A stretch of DNA of 33,377 bases from Microthrixaceae bacterium (GCA_023957995.1 JAMLGK010000024.1:1-33377); one strand, 5' to 3'. Shown: positions 18,229 to 26,970, numbered from the stretch's first letter. Translations and numbers: made by a program. The notes: a model not told the origin generated them from the sequence alone.

Positions 18229-19179
18229 TCAGGCGCGTCGGGAGCTGGATTTTCGCAGATGATCCACCAGGGCTGCCGCAGCGCGCGCAGGTGCCGAGGC
18301 ATCGGTGGTCAGGAACCAGGACGGTTCGGTGAGTTCCAGTTCGAGCAGTACCGGCTCGCCGTGGGGATCCTCGACCAGGTCGACCCGGGAGTACAGCGGT
18401 GCCGCTCCGAACCTGGCGGTGACCAGGTCCAGGATCTCGGCCCCCGCAGCCAGTTCGGCTTCGGTGGCCCGGTGCTCCGAGATCGACTCGAGGGCGAACA
18501 GGCCGTGCTCGGTCTCGCCTCCGGGTGCGAGCAGGGGTCCCTTGTTGAAGGCGTGGCTGTAGCGCCCCGCGAAGTAGACGAGTCCGGTCTCACCGCGTTG
18601 GTCCACCGACGGCAGGTACGGCTGGATCATGGCGGTTCGGTCGCCTCGGAGAATCTGCTGGGCGAGCACCACCGCCGCGTCCAGCTGAACTGAACCGAAG
18701 CGCCCCGTGTCCTTGGATCCCGCCGAGATCGATGGCTTGACCACCACCTCCCCCGACGGACCCAGGTTGCTCGTCAGGGCGTCCCGGATCTCCTCGGCAC
18801 CGGTCTCGGCCCCGGAGAGGAAAGCCGTCCTGACCACGGCGATGCCGTCGCGCTCGAGGTCCTCGAGGTAGCGCTTGTCGGTGTTCCAGCGCAGCACGGC
18901 CGGAGGGTTGGCGAGTTCGCTGAGGAGCGCGACCGACTCCGCCCATTGGATGAACTCGTCGCGGCGCAGTGTGTAGTCCCACGTGGATCGCACGACGACC
19001 AGATCGGCGGCTGCCCAGTCGACGGTCCGATCGTGCCAGATGGCCGGGACCGGGTTCACCCCCAGCGCCCGCAGAGCGGGCAGGAGCAGCGGCGCGTCCT
19101 CGTCGACCTCCCAGCAGTCGGTGCCCGTGGCCAGGAGCACGAGCGGTGGTGGTGGGTCAGGACTGGCGTCGGGCTGCAT
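18229..19179 (-). CDS. ATP-grasp domain protein (DcsG/RimK-like)
   Basis: An ATP-dependent ligase-like protein of 316 aa. The ATG at 19179 was chosen because residues before it are low-complexity and a TAGCGT -10 box lies 8 nt upstream. The opening LVLLATGTDCWEVDEDAPLLLPAL and the motif VVRSTWDYTLRRDEFIQW, then RWNTDKRYLEDLERDGI, are typical of a family of actinobacterial ATP-grasp proteins related to DcsG of cycloserine synthesis. EVVVKPSISAGSKDTGRF supplies the ATP-binding Lys, and late acidic residues in YSRVDLVED and LLELELTEPSWFL fit the metal site. The substrate is unknown: most members form amide or similar bonds from carboxylates, but no biosynthetic neighbours are present. Confidence 0.87.
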   Translation of the reverse strand: MQPDASPDPPPPLVLLATGTDCWEVDEDAPLLLPALRALGVNPVPAIWHDRTVDWAAADLVVVRSTWDYTLRRDEFIQWAESVALLSELANPPAVLRWNTDKRYLEDLERDGIAVVRTAFLSGAETGAEEIRDALTSNLGPSGEVVVKPSISAGSKDTGRFGSVQLDAAVVLAQQILRGDRTAMIQPYLPSVDQRGETGLVYFAGRYSHAFNKGPLLAPGGETEHGLFALESISEHRATEAELAAGAEILDLVTARFGAAPLYSRVDLVEDPHGEPVLLELELTEPSWFLTTDASAPARAAAALVDHLRKSSSRRA

Positions 19180-19187
19180 CGCGCAGC

Positions 19188-19193
19188 ACGCTA
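19188..19193 (-). promoter_or_regulatory. -10 box of the ATP-grasp gene
   Basis: TAGCGT on the minus strand, 8 nt before the ATG at 19179, consistent with a leaderless transcript. No -35 box is clear. Confidence 0.4.
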
Positions 19194-19207
19194 GCGAAGT
19201 GACCGAA

Positions 19208-20224
19208 GTGAACGACACCGAAGGATCCGAGCCATCCGGGGACACCCGACCCGTGGTGAGATCGCTGCACAGGGCCGTGTGTGTGCCGCTCGGTGAGGCG
19301 CCCGACGACAGGGCATTCATGCGCGTGTTCTATCCGGCTGCTCCGACCGGCTCGGACTCGGAACGCCTGACCGGCACGATCCCTCCCATGAGGTCCGACG
19401 CACCGATGCCGGTGGTGGTCTTCCTCGGCGGTGTGAACATCGGCAGCGACACCTACCGGTGGCTGGCCGTGGAGTTGGCCACCCGCGGCGTGCTCGCGGT
19501 GACCTTCGACCACGTCGGCGCGCTGACGCCCGGAACCTCGGGGCTCTCTCCCGGACTCGACCTGGGGGCACTGGTGCCGGACGCCTTCGGCACCCGACCG
19601 TCGGCCACCGTCGTGGGTCCCGTGCTGGAAGCGCTGCAGGAGATCGCAGCGGACGGACTGCTCGCGGGCCTGGTGGACTGCGACCGGGTGGCCCTGGGAG
19701 GTCACTCGGCGGGGGCGACCGTGGCCCTGCTCAATGCACGACCTGAGTGGTTCCCGGGCGTGCGCGCCGTGTTCTCCTATGCCGGCCACACCGTGCCCGT
19801 GGATGCTCTGGGGCATCCCCCCGACACAGTGTTGGCGGTCGGACCCGTGCCCGCACTGTTGGTCTCGGGCGAACTCGACGGGATCATCAGCGCCTCGGCG
19901 GACCGCTACGGCGTCGAACCCGGATCGGTGGGACACTCACCGGTGCACCGCACCTTCACCGACGGCGTGCATGCCCCAACCGCTGCCTACGAGGTGGTCC
20001 TCGCCGGCGCCAACCATCTGGCGATCTGCAATCCGGAGGATCCGACCACCGCACGTGGATTCCTCGAGAGCACGCCGATGGTGGATCCGCAGCTCAGCCG
20101 GTCGGCCTTCGTGGAGGTCCTCGCCGCGTTCCTCGCGCGCCACCTGGGCGCCGACCCCAGCGCCGACCCCGTGGCCGTCGCCGCCGGGCTCCCGGCGGTC
20201 GCGTCGGTGGACAGTCGGGGCTGA
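19208..20224 (+). CDS. Alpha/beta hydrolase, PAF-acetylhydrolase/chlorophyllase-like
   Basis: A hydrolase of about 338 aa. The N-terminal part (RAVCVPLG, then FMRVFYPAA) and the PVVVFLGGVNIGSDTYRWLAVELATRGVLAVTFDH block resemble platelet-activating-factor acetylhydrolase and chlorophyllase-like esterases. The nucleophile elbow is GGHSAGAT, a likely acid Asp lies in LVSGELDGI, and the His is in AGANHLAI. The start is uncertain: GTG at 19208 or at 19199 are both in frame, and neither has a clear ribosome site or -10 box; the long open frame upstream (from 18983) lies over the ATP-grasp gene and is rejected. No signal peptide is seen. It diverges from the ATP-grasp gene with under 30 bp between starts. 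Confidence 0.85.
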   Translation: MNDTEGSEPSGDTRPVVRSLHRAVCVPLGEAPDDRAFMRVFYPAAPTGSDSERLTGTIPPMRSDAPMPVVVFLGGVNIGSDTYRWLAVELATRGVLAVTFDHVGALTPGTSGLSPGLDLGALVPDAFGTRPSATVVGPVLEALQEIAADGLLAGLVDCDRVALGGHSAGATVALLNARPEWFPGVRAVFSYAGHTVPVDALGHPPDTVLAVGPVPALLVSGELDGIISASADRYGVEPGSVGHSPVHRTFTDGVHAPTAAYEVVLAGANHLAICNPEDPTTARGFLESTPMVDPQLSRSAFVEVLAAFLARHLGADPSADPVAVAAGLPAVASVDSRG

Positions 20225-20254
20225 ACCCGGGATCGATCCCCGACGGCGGCTGCG

Positions 20255-20284
20255 TTGCCCGCCCGCCGGACCAGCTTCTAGTGT
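20255..20284 (+). promoter_or_regulatory. Promoter of the ABC importer operon
   Basis: -35-like TTGCCC (20255-20260) and -10 TAGTGT (20279-20284), spacing 18 nt. Start of transcription expected near 20291, inside a palindrome. Confidence 0.55.
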
Positions 20285-20286
20285 TC

Positions 20287-20323
20287 CGTAACAGCGTTTC
20301 GGTCAGCGGAACAGCAGGTTCCG
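20287..20323. promoter_or_regulatory. Palindromic operator cluster at the ABC importer promoter
   Basis: CGTAAC-AGC-GTTTCG (20287-20301) is a near-perfect 15-bp palindrome 2 nt after the -10 box. A second perfect pair, CGGAAC (20307-20312) and GTTCCG (20318-20323), spacing 5, follows, and another GTTCCG lies at 20283-20288 across the -10 box. The first palindrome has the same architecture as CGGAAC-GCG-GTTCCG at 31355-31369. Position over the start site fits a repressor of the TetR type (inference). Confidence 0.55.
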
Positions 20324-20362
20324 CGGGGCTGGAGCACCGACTCTTCGCGATCAGGGGGATGC

Positions 20363-21736
20363 ATGGGACCACGAGCGGGGGTGACCCGAATCCCGTCACG
20401 GTTCGTCCCGTCATGGCTCGTCCGGTCATGGCTCGTCCCGGCCGTCTGGTTGTTGACGCTTTCCCTTCTGGCCGCCTGCAGTGGTTCGACCACCGCCGGT
20501 GGCACCGGCACCGGTCCCGACGACCACAGTGACGGTCCCGGGGTCACCGGGGACACCGTGAAGATCGGGTTCGTGCTGCTCGATTCCACGCGGCTCGCCA
20601 GCGCCCTCAAACTCGATCTGCCCGATCAGGGCGACCAGCAGGCCCAGATCGATGTGATGGTCGACTGGGTCAACGAGAACGGGGGGATCGCCGGCCGACA
20701 GGTGGAGGCGGTGACACGCGACTTCGATGCCCTGCTCGATTCCGCAGAGGCGGAGGAGACCCTGTGCAACGAGTTCACCCAGGATGACGAGGTGTTCGCC
20801 GTCGTGCTCTGGGGGATGTTCCAGGAGAACCTGCGACCGTGTTTCGCCCAGCGGGACACCATGATGGTCGAGGGCACGCTCTATCCCCTTCCGGAAGCGA
20901 CGATGGGTGAGTTGGCGCCCTTCTACCTCGCACCGAACTTCCCCACCTACGACCAGGTGATCGCGGGGCTCGACGGGGTGTTCGCCGAGACCGGCTACCT
21001 CGATGGAGGAACCGTCGGGGTCCTGGGTGTGGACACCGCGGCCAACCGCAGGATCTACGAGGACCAACTCGCCCCGGTCCTGGAGGCTGCCGGCTCCGAG
21101 GCGGTAGAGGTCCGCTGGATCGACCTCACCGACTCGGCCAACACCCGTGCTGGATACGAGCAGGCCGTGATCGCCTACAAGGCGGCGGGAGTCGATCGAC
21201 TCGTCACCCTGGGTGGTTCGAGGCTCCTGTCGTTCTTCCTCGACTACGCCACCAAGCAGCACTTCCTGCCACAGCTGGCGTTGAGCTCCTACGACAACAT
21301 CGATTTCAACGTCGTTTCGTATCCCGAGGCGATGGGCGAGGCCGTGGGGCTGTCGATCGCTCCGTCGTGGGACTTCACCGAGGAGTTGATCCCCTCCCCG
21401 ATGAACGACGAGGAAGCCGAGTGCAGGGATGTGCTGGCGGCCGGGGGGATCGACGTGGGCGGTCGCCAGGAGGCACGCACAGCGATGTACAACTGCGATG
21501 CCCTGCGGCTCCTGCGCGACGCCGCGGAGTCGGCGGGCATCGGAGCGGGCGATCCCCTCAACGCCGTCGCTCTGCACGGCGCGGTCGTCGGGCTCGGCGA
21601 TGAATGGGCAGCGGCGGAGAACTACGCCACCGCCCTGTCGAAGGTGGCATCAGGAGGCGCGGGCTACCAGGTGTTCACCATGGACACCAGCGGAGCGGGT
21701 ACGACACTGGTCGGTGACCCGGCGGAGTTCGGATGA
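20363..21736 (+). CDS. ABC transporter substrate-binding lipoprotein, branched-chain amino acid (LivK) family
   Basis: The extracytoplasmic receptor of an importer in the family that handles branched-chain amino acids, amides, urea and other small acids. It is 457 aa; the ATG at 20363 has an AGGGGG ribosome site. The lipoprotein signal runs to LLAACSG with Cys39, then a Gly/Thr/Asp linker and the mature domain opening VTGDTVKIGFVLLD. WVNENGGIAGRQVE is the classic periplasmic-binding-protein type I motif. The n-region holds an in-frame 15-bp duplication (SWLVRSWLVP). The gene overlaps the ATPase gene by 4 bp (ATGA). The ligand cannot be deduced; actinobacterial relatives of this divergent type are often annotated only by family. 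Confidence 0.9.
   Translation: MGPRAGVTRIPSRFVPSWLVRSWLVPAVWLLTLSLLAACSGSTTAGGTGTGPDDHSDGPGVTGDTVKIGFVLLDSTRLASALKLDLPDQGDQQAQIDVMVDWVNENGGIAGRQVEAVTRDFDALLDSAEAEETLCNEFTQDDEVFAVVLWGMFQENLRPCFAQRDTMMVEGTLYPLPEATMGELAPFYLAPNFPTYDQVIAGLDGVFAETGYLDGGTVGVLGVDTAANRRIYEDQLAPVLEAAGSEAVEVRWIDLTDSANTRAGYEQAVIAYKAAGVDRLVTLGGSRLLSFFLDYATKQHFLPQLALSSYDNIDFNVVSYPEAMGEAVGLSIAPSWDFTEELIPSPMNDEEAECRDVLAAGGIDVGGRQEARTAMYNCDALRLLRDAAESAGIGAGDPLNAVALHGAVVGLGDEWAAAENYATALSKVASGGAGYQVFTMDTSGAGTTLVGDPAEFG
20410..20439. repeat. 15-bp tandem duplication in the binding-protein signal peptide
   Basis: GTCATGGCTCGTCC plus one base occurs at 20410-20424 and 20425-20439, in frame, differing only in the last base; it doubles SWLV in the n-region. 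Confidence 0.85.
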
Positions 21737-22500
21737 GCCACGCGTCGGTGTTCCCACCTGTGCTGTCGTGCCGTTCGGTCACCTCGGGCTACGGCGACGT
21801 GCAGGTGCTGTTCGGGGTGGACCTCCGCATAGAACGCGCCGAAGTCGTCGCCCTCATGGGAGCCAACGGAGCGGGCAAGACAACCCTGCTGCGTGTGATC
21901 TCGGGGCTGGAGCCCCTCTGGTCGGGTGAGCTCCTCCTGAACGACCTGCCCCTGGACGCGGTCGCACCGCACCGGCGGGTGGAAGCCGGAATCTGCCAGA
22001 TCGTCGGCGGGTCCTCGGTGGCGGCGGGACTGACGGTCAACGAGCACCTCCGCCTGTGGGCCAGCACGGTCGAGGGCGGTCAGAAGGTGCTCGAAACCCG
22101 TCTCGCCGAGGTCCACGAGGTCTTTCCCCGCCTCGCCGAACGACGCCACCAGGATGCGGCCACGCTCTCCGGCGGGGAGAAGCAGATGCTCGCACTGTCC
22201 AAGGCGCTCATCGTGCACCCGGACCTGCTCGTGATCGACGAGTTCTCGTTGGGTCTGGCGCCGAAGGTGGTGGGCGATCTGCTGCCGGTGATCCGCCGGA
22301 TAAACGAACGGGGCTCGGCGGTGTTGCTCGTCGAGCAGTCGGCGAACGTGGCGCTCGGCATCGCGGACCGTGCGTACTGCATGGAGAAGGGGTCGATCAT
22401 CTACCGGGGCGATGCGCGATCGCTCGCGTCCGATCCCGAACTGCTGGCCTCGGTCTACCTGCAGGGAGTGGCTCCCGGTGCCGGGGAGGTCGGTCCGTGA
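21733..22500 (+). CDS. livF: ABC transporter ATP-binding protein, LivF type
   Basis: One of the two ATPases of the importer, 255 aa, starting at an ATG that overlaps the stop of the binding-protein gene (ATGA). Walker A is GANGAGKTTLL, the signature is LSGGEKQML, Walker B is LLVIDEFSLGL (Phe where Pro is usual), and the switch region is VLLVEQSANVAL with Gln in the H-loop position, as is normal for LivF proteins. It ends with GTGA, where the next gene begins. In this family LivF pairs with LivG, which is here fused to the permeases. Confidence 0.95.
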   Translation: MSHASVFPPVLSCRSVTSGYGDVQVLFGVDLRIERAEVVALMGANGAGKTTLLRVISGLEPLWSGELLLNDLPLDAVAPHRRVEAGICQIVGGSSVAAGLTVNEHLRLWASTVEGGQKVLETRLAEVHEVFPRLAERRHQDAATLSGGEKQMLALSKALIVHPDLLVIDEFSLGLAPKVVGDLLPVIRRINERGSAVLLVEQSANVALGIADRAYCMEKGSIIYRGDARSLASDPELLASVYLQGVAPGAGEVGP

Positions 22501-25295
22501 TCCCGGCAGTCGCCCTCGCCTATGAGGTGTCTCCCGCAATCCTGACCAGGGGTGTGCTGAGCGGGCTCGGGTACGCCTTGTTGGCAGTGGGTCTGGTGCT
22601 CGCCTACCGCTCGAGCCGGTTCATCAACTTCGCCCACTCCGCGATCGGGGTCTTCGCCGCGATCGTGATGGGTTGGCTGGTGCAGAGCCTCGGCGTTCCC
22701 TACTGGGTGGGGTTCCCCATCGGGTTGATGGTGGCCGCCGCGATAGGGATCACCACCGAGTTCGTGGTCGTGCGGAGACTCTCGGGGTCCCCCCGGGTGC
22801 TGGCGATGATCGCCACCCTCGGCCTCTCGCAGGTCTTGTTGTTGCTGGCGACCCTGATCGCCAGCGAGACCGGTCTGTCGAATGCCTTTCCCTCGCCGCC
22901 GTGGTTCCCCACGATCGAGATCGGGGCCCTGCGCGTGGTTCCGGCCCTCAGCGCACTGGCGATCCTCTCGCCGGTGATACTCCTGGCCATCGGAGGGTTC
23001 CTTCGCTACAGCTCGGCCGGGATCGGCATCCGGGCTGCGGCGGTGAACCCCGACGCCGCCACCCTCGCCGGGGTGAGTCCCGAGCACATGGCGCGGATCG
23101 CCTGGGGCCTGGCCGGAGCGGTAGCGGCCTTCTCCGCGATCTTCTTCCTCGGAGAGGGCAATGTGCTCACCCCCGAGACCCTCGGACCGTCGCTGCTGGT
23201 GCGAGGACTGGCGGCGGCCTCCATCGCCAGGTTCCGCAGCATCCCCATCGCCGTCGGTTGCGGGCTCGGCATCGGTGTGGTCGAGGCGGTGCTGGCCACC
23301 GGATCGGCCAATTCGGGTTTGATCGAACTGGTGATGCTGGTGGCGATACTCGCGGGCCTGGCCACAGAGCGAACCAGCACCCGGGAAGGGACCCGCCAGC
23401 ACTGGGAGCAGGTGGCAACCGACTCGCGGCCGCCCCTCGCCTACCGGTCACACCCCGTGTTCCGGTGGTCACCTCCCGTGCTGGCACTCGTTCTGCTGCT
23501 GGTGGCGCTGGTGTGCTCGACCCTCCTGGCCCCCTCGGATGCGGGCGTGGTCAACCGCGTGGTCGCGTTCGCCATGGTGGGTGCATCGGTCGCGCTCATC
23601 ACCGGTCTCGGAGGCCAGCTCACCCTCGGTCAGTTCGGAATCGCGGGGGTGGGCGCAGCGGTGTCGGTCGTCGTGGTCGACCACCTGGGGGAGTGGAACT
23701 GGAGTCCCGTGGCCGCCATGGTCGCGGGTGGGATCGTCGCCGCGCTCCTCGGCATACCGGCTCTGCGGGTCCGCGGCCTCCAACTCGGGGTGGTGACCCT
23801 CGCGTTCGCGTTGGTGGCATCCAACTGGCTGCTCGATCAGCCGTGGTTGCTCGGCCCGGACGGAATGGTGCCGGGACGGCCGTTGCACTCACCGGAGATC
23901 GGGGAGTTCGTGCAGGTGTCGCTCGTGTGCCTGGCGATCGTCCTGCTGGCCCTGAGGAACCTGCGGGTGGGCGCGTTCGGCCGCAAACTGGTCGCGGTGC
24001 GTGACAACGAGCAGGCGGCCAGGGCGATGTCGGTATCCGCGATGCGCGTGACGGTGCAGGCGAACGTGATCGCCGGAGCCGTGGCCGGGTTGGGCGGCGC
24101 GCTGTTGGCCCACGGCCTGTCGACCGTCAGGGCTTCGGACTTCTCGGTCGCTGCATCGATCGATGCGGTGGCCGTGGCGGTCATCGGCGGACTCGGGTCG
24201 CTCCTCGGGTCGCTCCTGGGGTCGATCTACCTCATCGGTATTCCCGGGCTGGTCGACCTGCCCCTGTGGGGGCTCGCGCTGTTGAACCTCGGATGGCTGG
24301 TCGGAATCCTCCTCGTGCCCGGAGGGATCGCCCATTTCGGTGTCGCCCTACGGACCCGTGTGCAGGACCTGCTCGCGAGGGCGGTGGGTCTCAAGGCGGA
24401 TTCCCACGGGGTGGTGCCGACGCCCGACCCGCTCGACGAGGTGCCCGACAACGCCCCGATCCTCACCGCCACGCCTGCTCCCACGGATCCAGGTGTGGCG
24501 CCGGGTCCGGTGTCCGTCGGAGACGCTCCGTTGCTGGCGGCCAGCGGACTGGTGAAGCGGTACGGGTCGGTGGCTGCGGTCGACGGGGTGGACCTGTCGG
24601 TCGCAAGGGGCGAGGTTGTCGGCCTCATCGGCCCCAACGGTGCCGGCAAGACCACCTTGTTCGAGCTCCTGTCCGGCTTCGTGCGGCCCGACGGTGGGAC
24701 GGTGCTCCTCGACGGTGTCGACATCACGGCGCTGACCCCCGACGCCCGCAGTCGCGCCGGAATGGCCCGTTCCTTCCAGTCGGCGATGCTCTTCCCGACG
24801 CTGAGTCTCCTCGACACCGTGATGGTGGCCCGGGAACGCAAGGAGCCCTCGTCCATCCTCGAGTCGGTCACGGGGTCGCACCGGCGCGACGCGAGCCGTG
24901 GCGAGGCGGCCATGGAGCTCATCGACACGTTCGGGCTGGGTGAGTTCGCCGAGACCCCCGTCGGGGCGCTGCCCACCGGCACCCGTCGGCTGGCGGAGCT
25001 GGTGTGCACCGTTGCGCTCGAACCCGAGTTGGTGTTGCTCGATGAGCCCTCGGCGGGGATTGCCGCCTCGGAGTCGCGCGAGCTGGCCGAGGTACTGGCG
25101 GGACTGCGCTCGCGCTATTCGATGACGATGGTGATCATCGAGCACGACCTGGCGATGCTCTCCTCGGTGTGCGATCGGATGGTCGCCCTGGAGCTCGGCC
25201 GGGTGGTTGCCTCGGGCACACCCGAGCAGGTCCAGCGCGACCCCGCGGTGATCGAGTCCTACATGGGCACCAGCGCCCTTGCCATCAATCGCTGA
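22497..25295 (+). CDS. Fused ABC permease-permease-ATPase (LivH-LivM-LivG)
   Basis: A 932-aa single chain holding both membrane subunits and one ATPase of the importer. The GTG at 22497 overlaps the livF stop (GTGA); the in-frame stretch from 22056 is antisense-like shadow over livF. LivH part about 1-300: GLGYALLAVGLVLAYRSSRFINFAHSAIG. LivM part about 325-625: ALITGLGGQLTLGQFGIAGVGA and AGLGGALLAHGLS. A Pro/Asp-rich linker lies at about 630-675. LivG part from about 680: Walker A GLIGPNGAGKTTLF (about 712), LPTGTRRLAEL in place of LSGGQ (usual in LivG; about 824), Walker B LVLLDEPSAG (about 845) and VIIEHDL (about 880). All parts look complete. With LivF and the lipoprotein the importer needs only three genes. 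Confidence 0.95.
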   Translation: MIPAVALAYEVSPAILTRGVLSGLGYALLAVGLVLAYRSSRFINFAHSAIGVFAAIVMGWLVQSLGVPYWVGFPIGLMVAAAIGITTEFVVVRRLSGSPRVLAMIATLGLSQVLLLLATLIASETGLSNAFPSPPWFPTIEIGALRVVPALSALAILSPVILLAIGGFLRYSSAGIGIRAAAVNPDAATLAGVSPEHMARIAWGLAGAVAAFSAIFFLGEGNVLTPETLGPSLLVRGLAAASIARFRSIPIAVGCGLGIGVVEAVLATGSANSGLIELVMLVAILAGLATERTSTREGTRQHWEQVATDSRPPLAYRSHPVFRWSPPVLALVLLLVALVCSTLLAPSDAGVVNRVVAFAMVGASVALITGLGGQLTLGQFGIAGVGAAVSVVVVDHLGEWNWSPVAAMVAGGIVAALLGIPALRVRGLQLGVVTLAFALVASNWLLDQPWLLGPDGMVPGRPLHSPEIGEFVQVSLVCLAIVLLALRNLRVGAFGRKLVAVRDNEQAARAMSVSAMRVTVQANVIAGAVAGLGGALLAHGLSTVRASDFSVAASIDAVAVAVIGGLGSLLGSLLGSIYLIGIPGLVDLPLWGLALLNLGWLVGILLVPGGIAHFGVALRTRVQDLLARAVGLKADSHGVVPTPDPLDEVPDNAPILTATPAPTDPGVAPGPVSVGDAPLLAASGLVKRYGSVAAVDGVDLSVARGEVVGLIGPNGAGKTTLFELLSGFVRPDGGTVLLDGVDITALTPDARSRAGMARSFQSAMLFPTLSLLDTVMVARERKEPSSILESVTGSHRRDASRGEAAMELIDTFGLGEFAETPVGALPTGTRRLAELVCTVALEPELVLLDEPSAGIAASESRELAEVLAGLRSRYSMTMVIIEHDLAMLSSVCDRMVALELGRVVASGTPEQVQRDPAVIESYMGTSALAINR
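24194..24217. repeat. 12-bp tandem duplication in the permease region
   Basis: CGGGTCGCTCCT occurs twice in a row, in frame, giving GSLLGSLLGS in a LivM transmembrane segment. Confidence 0.8.
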
Positions 25296-25342
25296 CCAAC
25301 AGGCGCACTCGCTGGTCAGCAGGCGCACTCGCTGGTCAACAG
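25290..25342. terminator. 20-bp repeat with hairpin between convergent stop codons
   Basis: Copies begin at 25290, 25310 and 25330 (the third is partial). The first contains TGACCA, where the TGA is the transporter stop codon; the other two contain TGGTCA, the exact reverse complement, and the last supplies the stop of the opposite gene. GCTGACCA (25291-25298) and TGGTCAGC (25313-25320) form a perfect 8-bp stem with a 14-nt loop. This is a candidate bidirectional terminator made by repeat copying; there is no T-tract. Confidence 0.6.
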
Positions 25343-26898
25343 AGGGTGGCGCTCAGGGCGCGTGGCGCCACGGCCACGGCTCCCGGTGCGCTGAACTCGG
25401 CAGCAGAGGTGAGGTCATCCCAGCGCGATTCCATCCCCGCCCTGCTGACGAAGCGGGCGGATGCGATCACAAGGGTGTCCGCGTCGTCACGGGCCGCGTC
25501 GTCACGGGCCGAGGCCTCGATCGCTGCGCAGTCGTAGGCGGGCAGCACTTCCCGTCCGGCTTCGTAGGTTGCCCAGTCACCCAGCAGATCGGTGCTGTAG
25601 AGGTCGGCCCCCGATGACGTCGCAGCACGGTGCGTGATCAGGCCCACGTCGCTCTGCAGCGTCCTGGCCGGGCTGCCGACGCTGAACAGCAGCAGCTGTG
25701 CAGCAGCCAGCGAGAGCGCCACCCAGATGGCGCGGGAGAGATGCAGCACGATTCGCTCACCGACCACCGCTGCTCCGAGGGCGACCAGGGGCAGCAGGGC
25801 GGCGTTCCAGTACCTGTGGATCGTCGCTCCCTGCCTGAACAGCACCGCGTAGCTCAGCGCCACACCGACCAGCACGATCGCCACGGTGCGCCGGCGGGGG
25901 TCCGACAGGATCGCCATCGAGGTCCCCACGACCAACACGGCTGTCCCCAGGAGACCGAACAGCGACACGGTGTGGCCCAACTGCGCGTTCGCGAACGTGA
26001 TCCAGCCCACACCCTGGCCCGATCTGGTGGCGGCTGCGTCGAACAGGTCGGTGAGACCACCGCTGACCCACACGACCCAACCGAGGAAGCCGACCGTTCC
26101 GACGATGGCGCCCAGAAGGACCGAGCGATCTGCGGGGTCCGTTCGCCGGTTCGTGTGCCGCGCAGTGGCCGCGCCTGCGAGACCCAGGCCGAATGCCAGC
26201 AGGATCCCCTGGTGTGCAGCCAGGCACCCCAGGGCCGAGAGCACGCCGCACGCCCACAAGAGGGGACCCGAAGGTGCATCCCGGCCGCGGGCCGCGGTCC
26301 ACGCCCAGAGAAGTGCGAACGCCAGTGGCATCCACACCATCTCCATGTTGAGCATCACCGAGTAGTGCACGACCAGTGTGGTGCCGGCGGCCACGAGCAG
26401 TCCCAGCGACCGCGGGCCGGGCGAGAATCCGCTCGCCCCCAACCAACCCCAGCAGCACCAGACCGCTGCCAGTGTGGAGAGCAGGGCAATGCCCCGGTAG
26501 GCCCAACGATGGTCACCGACCGTGGTGGCCACGGCCGACGCCTGCAGCTGGACCAGGGGAGGATGATGAGCGTAGGTGTGCTCGCCCCGTCGACCGCCGA
26601 ACCTGGCCTCGATCCAGCCGTCCTCGCGCACCGACCGTGCTCCGGTGGCCCACACCGCTGCGTTGAAGCCTTCGAAGGCAGGACTGAACTCCGTGTCCAA
26701 CCGCCCCGCAGCCGCGGCCCCCACGACGAGTGACACGGCGATCGGAACCAGCAGCCATGCGGTGGCCGCTCGAACCCGGCGCGCTGCCGCTGGCGGAGTG
26801 CCCGGTGCCGGGGATCGCGGCGTTCGGCTCGTTGGTGCATCCGTACGCCGTCGGCCGCTACGGACCTCGTGCGCCACGTTGACCGATGGCTCACCCAC
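25336..26898 (-). CDS. Membrane glycosyltransferase of GT-C type (ArnT/PMT-like)
   Basis: An integral membrane protein of 520 aa with about ten hydrophobic segments between residues 45 and 415, then a soluble C-terminal domain. The first periplasmic loop has the family hallmarks: LDTEFSPAFEGFNAAVW with acidic residues, then EHTYAHHPPLVQL with the HPP motif, as in dolichyl- or polyprenyl-phosphate-sugar-using transferases of families GT39/GT83. It probably moves a sugar from a lipid carrier onto a lipid, glycan or protein outside the membrane; the acceptor is unknown. The GTG at 26898 lies 6 nt after TAGGCT (-10), predicting a leaderless message. An in-frame 15-bp duplication encodes ARDDAARDDA in the C-terminal domain. 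Confidence 0.82.
   Translation of the reverse strand: MGEPSVNVAHEVRSGRRRTDAPTSRTPRSPAPGTPPAAARRVRAATAWLLVPIAVSLVVGAAAAGRLDTEFSPAFEGFNAAVWATGARSVREDGWIEARFGGRRGEHTYAHHPPLVQLQASAVATTVGDHRWAYRGIALLSTLAAVWCCWGWLGASGFSPGPRSLGLLVAAGTTLVVHYSVMLNMEMVWMPLAFALLWAWTAARGRDAPSGPLLWACGVLSALGCLAAHQGILLAFGLGLAGAATARHTNRRTDPADRSVLLGAIVGTVGFLGWVVWVSGGLTDLFDAAATRSGQGVGWITFANAQLGHTVSLFGLLGTAVLVVGTSMAILSDPRRRTVAIVLVGVALSYAVLFRQGATIHRYWNAALLPLVALGAAVVGERIVLHLSRAIWVALSLAAAQLLLFSVGSPARTLQSDVGLITHRAATSSGADLYSTDLLGDWATYEAGREVLPAYDCAAIEASARDDAARDDADTLVIASARFVSRAGMESRWDDLTSAAEFSAPGAVAVAPRALSATLC
25481..25510. repeat. 15-bp tandem duplication in the glycosyltransferase gene
   Basis: GCGTCGTCACGGGCC occurs at 25481-25495 and 25496-25510, in frame, encoding the doubled ARDDA. 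Confidence 0.88.
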
Positions 26899-26904
26899 GT
26901 TTCG

Positions 26905-26910
26905 AGCCTA
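26905..26910 (-). promoter_or_regulatory. -10 box of the glycosyltransferase gene, leaderless
   Basis: TAGGCT on the minus strand, 6 nt before the GTG at 26898. No clear -35 box. Confidence 0.42.
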
Positions 26911-26970
26911 CGGACGCTCCCAGCAGGTTCCACCCGAGACCATGCGGGTGCAGGAACCGCAGCTCTGGTG

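Noticed and set aside
18983..19198. N-terminal extension of the alpha/beta hydrolase
   Set aside because: It is antisense to the start of the ATP-grasp gene, is low-complexity Ser/Gly/Arg and matches no hydrolase N-terminus.
22056..22496. Upstream extension of the LivH-LivM-LivG frame
   Set aside because: It overlaps the livF gene in another frame and is Arg/Gly-rich; the GTG at 22497 fits the GTGA coupling and begins the first membrane segment.
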